Shown here in pieces: positions 7,004 through 14,451 of a DNA stretch of 64,000 nucleotides. A program made the position numbers and the translations under genes. The notes under the pieces are model-generated. The model worked only from the letters and a program-made list of their open reading frames with translations. It was not told where the DNA came from and did no database searches. The first letter of the stretch is position 1; each line of letters starts with the position of its first letter. This DNA is from Phycisphaerales bacterium (lineage in GTDB: Bacteria > Planctomycetota > Phycisphaerae > UBA1845 > Fen-1342): positions 2,914,001-2,978,000 of the forward strand of contig JADJXS010000001.1 in the NCBI GenBank assembly GCA_016710275.1, in the 5' to 3' direction.

Positions 7004-10000
7004 CAGCCCGCGCCCGGCGTGTAGTACGTCGTCGGCATGGCGATCGGCGCCTGCGGCCCAAGCTCCGGGTCCACCGTCAGTTCCGGAATCTCAAAGTCCG
7101 ACCACACCTGCCATCCCAGGTAATCGTGCCAGTAATCCGCCAGCGGCGTAAACGCCGGCCGGTAGCGGTTGTCCGCCTCGTCCGTGTCCGTCGGGTCGCG
7201 CCACCGCTCCAGGTACCGCGCCCCATCGGCATCATACCGGTATTCCACGCACGCCAGATGCTCCACTTCGGTCGGAGAGCCGACCCGGCCCGGCGTATCA
7301 TCCGCTTTGCAGGTGAACGCCCTGGCAAGCCACAATCGACCCTTCATGTCATGCTGAAGAATGTGAACGTGATATCGATCTGCCGCCTCCAGCACCGCGT
7401 CCTGCCGGACGATCAGCGCCGGATGCCCGCCGCCCGTATACGAGTACCACTGCCGCTCGACACACGTCTCGTCGTCGTAGGTGGCAATCGCCATGAGGCG
7501 GTTGCTCTTGCTCCCGAACGTCCCCTGGGCGTTGACGTCGTACGTGTAGAACGTTGTGCGAACGGGGTCGGCAAGATTGTCCCGCTTCATCAGCCGATTC
7601 CCCGCTCCGTCGTACTCATACTCAAGGTCAAACGACAAGGCCGTCGGAGCATCCGTCGTCAGCTCGCCGATCAGCCGGTTGCGCTCGTCGTATGTGTAAT
7701 GAATCCGATAATCAACGGTGGGGCTTTCCACGTCGATCCAGGTCACCAGGCCGTCCGGAGACATCTCGAAATCCATGCGGAGGAGGAGATTGCCGGAGCG
7801 CGAGTGGATGATCTCATCAAGTCGGTTCGCCGCGTCGTACTTCCACTCCGTTCGGACACCGTTGGCGTAGTCTGCGTAGCGAACCGCCCCCGTTGCGTAG
7901 AGGGTGTAAGTGACGACTGTAACGCCAGACACCTTGACCTTGGTCAGTCGATTCGCCGCGTCGTACTCGTAGGACGTCGTCCGCCCGTTCGGATCGAGGA
8001 CTGCCGCTAGGTTGCCGTTGTCATCGAGCGAAAGCGTCCACTCCCGGACCAGTTCAGGAAGCACCGCCCCGGGGACGGGAGGTAACGGCGGCAACGGATC
8101 GGGTGCATGCGGCCCCCACCATGGCTCCGTCGTCCGGATCCGGTACTTCCTGAGCCGGTACATCTCGTCCAACTCCCGTTCGGCGATTCGGTACGACTGC
8201 TCGGTCATCAGTGCGTCGTCAATGAGCCAGGCGGCCGCCGACGTTCCACCGCCGGTTCGGAGCACATTGCCCATCTTGTCAACCTGCGGTGTTCCGCAGT
8301 CTATTGACGAAGAGCTGTCGATCCACTGAAGACTGCACTTCGGCATGGGGACATAGTATTCCCATCGCGCGTCGCGGATCGGCATATGATCGCTGATGGG
8401 GTCTGCAAACTGGAAGAAGTCAGGCGGCTGGAACGACGGTGAGTCCTGGCATTCGCATGGCTGGCAGGACACTGAGTGCGGACGCCCATCCATTTGATAG
8501 TCGACCGTCCCGGTACCGTTGTGAACTCTTGTGACGGTGTTGCGCCCGTAATCGTCCGGCTCGTACTTCTGAATCACGGCGTGAGGAGTGGGGGCGCCGC
8601 CCGTCGAGATTGGAATCGGTCCTTCGTACCACTCCGAAAGCGTACCCCACGCGCTGTGGTAGTTGAAGTTGTTCTCCGCCTCACCTGCAAAAAGGGTCTG
8701 GCGCAGCTCACCCGCCGCGGCGCCCGGGACGTTCTCTTCTACGTCTTCTTGCGTCCAGTAGCCGAAAGTCGTCGTCGTTGTTCCGTGCGCGGTCGTGGCC
8801 GGCTCGATAATGCTCGAGATTGCTCCCCTATCGCGCAGCGGCTCCTGGTAAGTCATGAGAATCTGCTTCGCGGTGTTCAGGGCCCCGGCGTTGTCTGCCG
8901 CGGGCGTCACCGAAAGCAGGTTGTCATTTGCATCCCATGTGAATCCGGTCTTATGGCCCAGCGGGTCTTTCACCCACCCGACATTGCCTCGATCGTCGAA
9001 CTCCCGCTCCCAGAGGTGGTTCAGTGCGTTCCACGACTTGATTGGCAACCGCTGCGCGTTGAATTCAGTGCGCACAGTGTTTCCGAGGGGGTTCGAGGCG
9101 AGGATCACCCCGCCGAAGTGCGAGAATTCCATCGTCCATTCATTCAAGGAGCGGTCTGTGACGATGGTTCGGTGCTTGAGTTCGCCCGCGCTACCGGCAA
9201 ATCGCTGATAGGTGAAAGCCTGCTCACGGCCCGGCGGCGTGCTGGACGGATAATCGTAGGACTGGGGCGGATCCGTAGCTGTCGCGAGTCGCCCGTTGGT
9301 GTCGTAGGCGTACGTGACCGTTCGGCCCTCCTTGTCCGTAATCCCAGTAATGCGCCCGCTGTCGCCGTCGTAATCGAATGGAATTGTCCAGTAAACAACT
9401 TCGGGTTCATCATCAGGCGGTTCGGCGTATGGGTTGCGGAACTGATGGCGTACGCTCGCAAGCTGCGTGCCCGGGAAGCTAAATTCCCACTCAAGTTTCT
9501 CGCGGCACATTTCCCTAATTCGGAACGGCCGTTCCCCCTGTGCATTGTCGAAAACGAGCTTCGCACACGACCACGAGTCACGGATGTACTCCACAGTGCT
9601 GGATCGGAACGGAAGTACATCTTCACCCCGATTGAGCCAGATCGATAGTGGCCGGTCTTCGCCCAACGGGGCGCCTTCCGCTTTTGCCTGCAAGTCACTG
9701 GAGGCAACGTAGACAAGCCGTCCCAAATCGTCGAAAACTCGACGACTATGATCTTTACGTGTCAACACCCAGTAATCAGGCCCCGGTCGAGGTGCGGTCT
9801 CCGGCCAGAGTTTTTTGTACTCGAGCCGGTCGAAGACGCCTGGGGAGGGAACCCACTCGTCATCCTGAAGCACGAACACCATTCGCCGACCATCGTCCTC
9901 CACGTGTGTGATTCGATCGTTTTCGATATCGAGAATCAGGTATCCGCTATAGGACGTGGTCCAGCCGCGGGGTAAATACAGGCCGAGCGTCGGGTTAAAC

Positions 10001-11373
10001 TCTACCGGACCGCTTCCTGCGGCGGAGTTGTGGTACAAGTTGAAGGTGAGATCAGGACCGACACCGGGAAAGTGGGCGAGCGGAATGACTGTAATCAGGT
10101 TTCCGTCCCACGGGTTGACGCTCGAGTACGAGCCGATCGGCAATAACGCCCCCCAGGCACCCGGTGCCCCGGTCTCCCGAACCCCCAATATCGCTGCAAC
10201 CTGGTCAGACGACTCGAAACCGTTCCCGGCGTTCATGTCGCAGTCGCAACTCGCCGCGATTTCGACCTCGGCAACTTGCTCCGCCAACCCTTCGACCCAA
10301 AGTGTCACCGACAGGTATCGCCAGGCATCCGGGTCTCCGGATGCCGCCGCGACGTAGTCGACAAATCGGTCAATGTCGAGGTTGTTGAATGTGCCGTCGC
10401 CGTTTATGTCGCCGACAGTTGCCCAATCCGGGGGGTTCGGAACCGATGTGATCGCGGGATCCCAAATTTCATTTTCGAAATCCGTAGGATCAACGAGGGC
10501 CAAGACGAACGGATCGATGTCGAAATTGTTGAACGCGCCGTCACCATTCATGTCACCAAGGATCCACGTTCGGATCTCGTGTTCCGTCTCGCTCTCGATG
10601 ACGGCGCTCGAACCTCCTCGCTCGGCACTCGTCCAGATGAGGACTGATGCCGGGTACTCCAGCCGCCATCGCAGAATTGCGTTTTCGTCCAATAAGTCGA
10701 TTCCGGGGGCGGGGCGCGGCTCGACAATCAGCGGTGACAGATCGTTCTCGCCGGAAACAGCCCCGCTCTGCAGATGGTCCGCGACGAGGTCATTATCGTC
10801 GTCGTCGATGTTCACGACGATGCGCTTTCCGGACTCGATGGCACTGGCCTCAACACCGTCCTCGGAATTCGGTACCATCCACCGAGGTGAGACTGGGTCA
10901 AGGTCAATGTCTACGGCACCTGAGGAACTCCCGGACTGGGGGCCGCCGTTAGCCGAGGGATCGAGCCTTGCACGCTGCGCGCCCGACGGCGATGGTGCTG
11001 ACACGCGGCGGCTGCCCGCCAACCGTCCACCGACTACAGGAAGCGGGTGGGAGGCGATAATCGCTGACAGACCTCGAACATCGAGACCACTGAGGTCGCC
11101 GTCCCCGTTAAGGTCGCCGCGATGCTTTAGCTCCTGGTGCGAGCGTCCGTGCCGTTCGGCCCAACCGCTCGGATCAGCGATTGCGCTGACAAACTCGCGG
11201 ATGTCGCGAAGATCGGCGACGCCGTCGCAGTTCAAATCGCCGCGCAACGGATCGGCAGATGACGCGGCAACCGAGGGAGCGAAACCGAGCATCTGTGCGA
11301 GCACTGCGCCGACGACGACCAGGGCGACCGTAGTGCCGAATGCGAATCCACGAACCAAGCCACGATTAGACAT
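6928..11373 (-). CDS. Secreted RHS/YD-repeat protein with dockerin-like repeats (body, frameshifted near 7014)
   Basis: The start is ATG 11373, five bases after GGGGAG; an upstream GTG at 11379 is less likely. A signal peptide of about 40 residues (GTTVALVVVGAVLAQMLG) is followed by four EF-hand dockerin-like repeats at about residues 46-66, 86-106, 273-295 and 321-342 (GDLNCDG, GDLNGDG, GDMNGDG, GDINGDG). From about residue 400 there is an RHS shell with repeats such as GRTVTYAYDTNGRLATATDP and YEYDAANRLTKV. The frame is correct until TTYYTPG, where CCC replaces the CCCC of the copy near 3715, and then runs out of frame to 6928. Organisation resembles Sec-exported WapA rather than type VI-linked Rhs. 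No PAAR domain or VgrG is seen. Confidence 0.88.
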   Translation of the reverse strand: MSNRGLVRGFAFGTTVALVVVGAVLAQMLGFAPSVAASSADPLRGDLNCDGVADLRDIREFVSAIADPSGWAERHGRSHQELKHRGDLNGDGDLSGLDVRGLSAIIASHPLPVVGGRLAGSRRVSAPSPSGAQRARLDPSANGGPQSGSSSGAVDIDLDPVSPRWMVPNSEDGVEASAIESGKRIVVNIDDDDNDLVADHLQSGAVSGENDLSPLIVEPRPAPGIDLLDENAILRWRLEYPASVLIWTSAERGGSSAVIESETEHEIRTWILGDMNGDGAFNNFDIDPFVLALVDPTDFENEIWDPAITSVPNPPDWATVGDINGDGTFNNLDIDRFVDYVAAASGDPDAWRYLSVTLWVEGLAEQVAEVEIAASCDCDMNAGNGFESSDQVAAILGVRETGAPGAWGALLPIGSYSSVNPWDGNLITVIPLAHFPGVGPDLTFNLYHNSAAGSGPVEFNPTLGLYLPRGWTTSYSGYLILDIENDRITHVEDDGRRMVFVLQDDEWVPSPGVFDRLEYKKLWPETAPRPGPDYWVLTRKDHSRRVFDDLGRLVYVASSDLQAKAEGAPLGEDRPLSIWLNRGEDVLPFRSSTVEYIRDSWSCAKLVFDNAQGERPFRIREMCREKLEWEFSFPGTQLASVRHQFRNPYAEPPDDEPEVVYWTIPFDYDGDSGRITGITDKEGRTVTYAYDTNGRLATATDPPQSYDYPSSTPPGREQAFTYQRFAGSAGELKHRTIVTDRSLNEWTMEFSHFGGVILASNPLGNTVRTEFNAQRLPIKSWNALNHLWEREFDDRGNVGWVKDPLGHKTGFTWDANDNLLSVTPAADNAGALNTAKQILMTYQEPLRDRGAISSIIEPATTAHGTTTTTFGYWTQEDVEENVPGAAAGELRQTLFAGEAENNFNYHSAWGTLSEWYEGPIPISTGGAPTPHAVIQKYEPDDYGRNTVTRVHNGTGTVDYQMDGRPHSVSCQPCECQDSPSFQPPDFFQFADPISDHMPIRDARWEYYVPMPKCSLQWIDSSSSIDCGTPQVDKMGNVLRTGGGTSAAAWLIDDALMTEQSYRIAERELDEMYRLRKYRIRTTEPWWGPHAPDPLPPLPPVPGAVLPELVREWTLSLDDNGNLAAVLDPNGRTTSYEYDAANRLTKVKVSGVTVVTYTLYATGAVRYADYANGVRTEWKYDAANRLDEIIHSRSGNLLLRMDFEMSPDGLVTWIDVESPTVDYRIHYTYDERNRLIGELTTDAPTALSFDLEYEYDGAGNRLMKRDNLADPVRTTFYTYDVNAQGTFGSKSNRLMAIATYDDETCVERQWYSYTGGGHPALIVRQDAVLEAADRYHVHILQHDMKGRLWLARAFTCKADDTPGRVGSPTEVEHLACVEYRYDADGARYLERWRDPTDTDEADNRYRPAFTPLADYWHDYLGWQVWSDFEIPELTVDPELGPQAPIAMPTTYYTPGAGWCLRMRAVRRRGRFITATRSARRGC

Positions 11374-11531
11374 GACCACTCCCCAAAGTGTGAAGTCGAC
11401 CGTCGCGCAGCCGAACTGTGCTCGGTCTATCTGAGTTCTTGCAATCTGTCAATACCGTTCGTCATGATTCTCATGATTCTCTGATTCCCAGCGCTTTCCA
11501 CCGCAGCCCCATCCGCCCACAATGCCCGCCC

Positions 11532-12464
11532 ATGCTTCGCTACGCCCTGCGACGAGTCCTGCTCTTCCCCGTCGTGCTGCTGGGCATCTACGCCGGCGCG
11601 GTGCTGCTGCTCTCCGCCACCCCCGGCGACGGCCTCGACACCGGCGGAAAGGAGCTGCCGCCCGAGGTGCTGGCCGAACGCCGCCGGGCCTTCAACTTCG
11701 ATCAGCCGTGGCTCGTTCGCTGCTTCTGGACCTGGCCCAAGCGCCTGTTGTGGGACGGCGATCTGCCGGCGTTTCAATATGACGACTGGACCGTCGTCGA
11801 GATCATGCGCACCGCCCTCCCCGTTTCGCTGCAACTGGGAACCATCGCCTTCGGCCTGGCCGTGCTGATCGGCGTCAGCGCCGGGGTGATCGCCGCGGCC
11901 TATCGCGGCCGCTGGCTGGATCACGCTGCGCTGGGCGTCACGCTGGTCGGCATCTCGCTGCCCTCCTTCGTCGTCGGCTCCGCATTGGTGATCATCGCCG
12001 GGATGTGGATGCACATTGTGCCGGTGGGCGGATGGGGGCGGCCGGAACAGGCCCTGCTGCCGGGGCTGACGCTGGCCCTGCCCTTCGCCGCGTACATCGC
12101 GCGGCTCACCCGTGCCGCCCTGCTCGACGCCCTGTCCGAGGACTTCATCCGCACCGCCCGCGCCAAGGGACTCTCGGAGCGGCGCGTGCTGCTCGATCAC
12201 GCCCTGCGAAACGCGCTGCTGCCGGTGCTGAGCTATCTCGGCCCGGCCGCCGCATCCATCTTCACCGGCTCCTTCGTCGTCGAGCGGATCTTCACCATTC
12301 CGGGAATGGGGACGCACGTCGTCGAGTCGATCAACAACCGCGACCAGACGCTGATCCTGGCCACCGTCCTGGTCTACGGGGCGCTGCTGTCGGCCTGCAA
12401 CCTGGCCGTTGACCTGCTCTATGGCGTCGTCGATCCGCGGGTGCGCCTGGAGGGTCGCCGATGA
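11532..12464 (+). CDS. ABC transporter permease, DppB/OppB family
   Basis: A 310-residue inner-membrane permease of the dipeptide/oligopeptide/nickel type, which forms one half of the transmembrane channel. The N-terminus MLRYALRRVLLFPVVLLGIY is typical, and the ATG at 11532 fits it better than the frame-extending start at 11418. Six hydrophobic segments are present. The EAA-type cytoplasmic loop is seen in DFIRTARAKGLSERRVLLDH, followed by ERIFTIPGMG. Its stop overlaps the start of the second permease. The insert after the first segment (about residues 45-90) is family-typical. No binding protein or ATPase lies nearby, so they must be elsewhere; the substrate is unknown. Confidence 0.9.
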   Translation: MLRYALRRVLLFPVVLLGIYAGAVLLLSATPGDGLDTGGKELPPEVLAERRRAFNFDQPWLVRCFWTWPKRLLWDGDLPAFQYDDWTVVEIMRTALPVSLQLGTIAFGLAVLIGVSAGVIAAAYRGRWLDHAALGVTLVGISLPSFVVGSALVIIAGMWMHIVPVGGWGRPEQALLPGLTLALPFAAYIARLTRAALLDALSEDFIRTARAKGLSERRVLLDHALRNALLPVLSYLGPAAASIFTGSFVVERIFTIPGMGTHVVESINNRDQTLILATVLVYGALLSACNLAVDLLYGVVDPRVRLEGRR

Positions 12465-13378
12465 GCAGCCCCGGCGCCGGCGTCTGGCGCAGATTCCTGC
12501 GGCATCGCACCGCGTGCGCGGCGGCGCTGTTCCTGATCGTGGTCGGGATCACCTGCGCGGCGAGCCTGGCGTGGACCGGCGCCGCCATGCGGGCCACCGG
12601 CTTCGACCGCGCCCGCCAGCCGCCATCGATGGCCCATCCGCTCGGCACCGACGACCTCGGCCGCGACCTGCTCGCGCGCACGCTCTACGGCGGGACGATT
12701 TCGCTCTCGCTGGGCGTGCTGGCGGCGCTGGTCGCCGTGTCGATCGGCACCGCATACGGGCTGGTTGCCGGGTTTGTCGGCGGGCGCGTCGATGGCGCAA
12801 TGATGCGCATCGTGGACGTGCTGTATGCGATGCCCTACATGCTGCTCGTGATGCTGCTGACGGTCTCGCTGGGGGCGTGGCTGGAGCGCATCCCCCTTTG
12901 GCCGACGGCCGACGGCCTGCGGCCGCTGCACGGCGAGTGGTCGCGCTTCGCCGTGCTCGCGCTGGCAATCGGCAGCGTGAGTTGGCTGACGATGGCGCGG
13001 GTCGTCCGCGGGCAGGTGCTTTCGCTGCGCGATCAACCGTTCATTGAGGCTGCACGGGCGCTGGGGCTGCCGACCTGGCGGATTCTTGTCCGCCACCTGC
13101 TGCCGAACACCATCGGCCCGATCATCGTCTTCGCATCTCTGACGGTGCCGCAGGCGATTCTGCAGGAATCATTCCTCAGCTTCCTGGGCGTCGGGGTGCA
13201 GCCGCCGCAGGCGACGTGGGGGTCGCTGGCGGCCGACGGCATCCGGGCGCTGAACCCCTACGAATTCGCCTGGTGGCTGATTCTGGCGCCGTGTGCCGCG
13301 CTGTCGCTCACGCTGTTATCTTTGAATTTCGTCGGCGACGGATTGCGCGATGCGTTCGACGTAAAGGACCGTCGATAA
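12461..13378 (+). CDS. ABC transporter permease, DppC/OppC family
   Basis: The 305-residue second channel subunit overlaps the first permease by ATGA. The N-terminal hydrophobic segment (AALFLIVVGITCAASLAW) is followed by the family signature HPLGTDDLGRDLLARTLYGG, which in this family precedes the transport domain. The ATPase-contacting loop is QPFIEAARALGLPTWRILVR. An extended insert with LERIPLWPTADGLRPLHGEW precedes that loop. It works with the upstream permease as a heterodimer. The substrate cannot be told from sequence. Confidence 0.9.
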   Translation: MSSPGAGVWRRFLRHRTACAAALFLIVVGITCAASLAWTGAAMRATGFDRARQPPSMAHPLGTDDLGRDLLARTLYGGTISLSLGVLAALVAVSIGTAYGLVAGFVGGRVDGAMMRIVDVLYAMPYMLLVMLLTVSLGAWLERIPLWPTADGLRPLHGEWSRFAVLALAIGSVSWLTMARVVRGQVLSLRDQPFIEAARALGLPTWRILVRHLLPNTIGPIIVFASLTVPQAILQESFLSFLGVGVQPPQATWGSLAADGIRALNPYEFAWWLILAPCAALSLTLLSLNFVGDGLRDAFDVKDRR

Positions 13379-13531
13379 CGGCCTTGCCGACTTTGTCCTG
13401 CCGACGTGCCGTGGCCGATGGCGGAAGTTGGGAGCGCGGCCGGTCGGGGCGTGCATGAATAATTCATGCAGTTGCACCAAACGGCGGGTATTGAAGCCTG
13501 CCGCCGAGGCGCATACACTCCCCCGTCTGAT

Positions 13532-13602
13532 TGGGGATTAGTGTAACGGTAGCACGACTGACTCTGGATCAGTTAGTCTAGGTTCAAATCCTAGATCCCC
13601 AG
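13532..13602 (+). tRNA. tRNA-Gln (anticodon CUG)
   Basis: Folds as a complete cloverleaf: acceptor TGGGGAT/ATCCCCA with discriminator G, D stem GTGT/GCAC, anticodon stem ACTGA/TCAGT with loop CTCTGGA (anticodon CTG), four-base variable loop and T arm CTAGG-TTCAAAT-CCTAG. The U1-A72 pair is typical of tRNA-Gln. The 3' CCA is not encoded. Confidence 0.96.
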
Positions 13603-13673
13603 CTTCGTCCGATCAGTTGGCGGGCTACCGGGGTGCGGGCGGGCGGTTTTTTTCAGACTCATCCCGTCCCCCA

Positions 13674-13701
13674 TTGTGAGCCGTCCGAATGATGCTATAA
13701 T
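13674..13701 (+). promoter_or_regulatory. Sigma-70 type promoter with no obvious gene downstream
   Basis: TTGTGA (13674-13679), a 16-bp spacer and a perfect TATAAT (13696-13701). On this strand there is no convincing coding frame before the convergent DinB-like gene ends at 13909. The predicted transcript would begin near 13708 and contain a CAGTCC/GGACTG hairpin at 13730-13748. It may drive a small RNA, or be chance. Confidence 0.45.
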
Positions 13702-13818
13702 GCCCGCCGTCCGTTGAACAACATTGGGCCAGTCCCCGGGCCGGACTGTGTCGGCGAACGTGTCCCCCCCCGCACGTCCCGACCGCCGGCCCACTTTATT
13801 TTCCCCGTTGATCCGCCC

Positions 13819-13840
13819 CGATTTTGCACGTGCAAAATCG
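13819..13840. repeat. Perfect 22-bp palindrome in the gap between tRNA-Gln and the DinB-like gene
   Basis: Eleven-base arms CGATTTTGCAC/GTGCAAAATCG are perfectly complementary with no spacer. The gap 13603-13908 holds this site, the promoter at 13674 and no convincing gene. No T tract follows, so it looks more like a dimeric protein-binding site than a terminator. Confidence 0.6.
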
Positions 13841-13908
13841 CCCGTCGTCAGCCGCAGCGCTATCGAACTCGTACAACCCCCCGGTCGCAGGCAGGAACGA
13901 AAGATCGG

Positions 13909-14451
13909 CTACGGCGCCGCATTTTCTCCCGGTAGCTTCTGCCCGCGCACGTCGTACAGGCTCAGATCAACGCCGCGAAGCGCTTTCGTAACATGCACGA
14001 TCTGCCCGGTGTGAAACGAAAAATGCTCGGTGACGTGCATCACCGCCTCCACCCCGCGAACCGCGTAACCCTGAATCAGATAGTCCTTCGTGAGCGACTC
14101 CGCGCGGAGCGAACGCAGGATCGCGCAGGCGGGCGACACGACGGCGGCCAGCGCCGCCAGCAGTTCACCGGCCGGCAGCAACCGCCGCTCCGCGAACTCG
14201 CCGGCGCGATCGCGGGTGATCGCCTGACCTGCGATGCCGCCCAACACCCACTGCCGCACGTTTCCCGCCAGGTGCAGAACGAGATTGCCGACGGCGTTGC
14301 AGTGCGCGTTCTCGCGCTGCCACAGCTCCTCCGTCGTCAGCAGCCGCGCGCAGCGCTCAATCTGCGCGTGATTCTGCTCCGTCTTCGCCGCTGCGTATTC
14401 CCCCAAAGCCCGCGAAATGTCGCCCTCGGCCGCCCCGATCACCCGCGACAT
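13909..14451 (-). CDS. DinB-like protein (DUF1572 type)
   Basis: A 180-residue four-helix protein. The pattern NLVLHLAGNVRQWVLGG early and HVTEHFSFHTGQIVHVTKAL late supplies the spaced histidines that bind a divalent metal in the DinB/YfiT superfamily. Members are metal-dependent thiol or other small-molecule enzymes, often of unknown substrate. The ATG (14451) overlaps the stop of the sigma-54 activator as TGATG, so the two genes are co-translated and the activator may control or share a stress pathway with it. The end at residues GENAAP shows no special feature. Confidence 0.8.
   Translation of the reverse strand: MSRVIGAAEGDISRALGEYAAAKTEQNHAQIERCARLLTTEELWQRENAHCNAVGNLVLHLAGNVRQWVLGGIAGQAITRDRAGEFAERRLLPAGELLAALAAVVSPACAILRSLRAESLTKDYLIQGYAVRGVEAVMHVTEHFSFHTGQIVHVTKALRGVDLSLYDVRGQKLPGENAAP

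Noticed and set aside
8476..9648. Plus-strand frame of 390 codons opposite the RHS body
   Set aside because: Opposite-strand shadow of a well-supported YD-repeat gene; no ribosome site, no domain.
13640..13656. T-run after tRNA-Gln as an intrinsic terminator
   Set aside because: Seven T residues follow a G-rich stretch, but no complementary C-rich arm lies upstream, so no stem forms.
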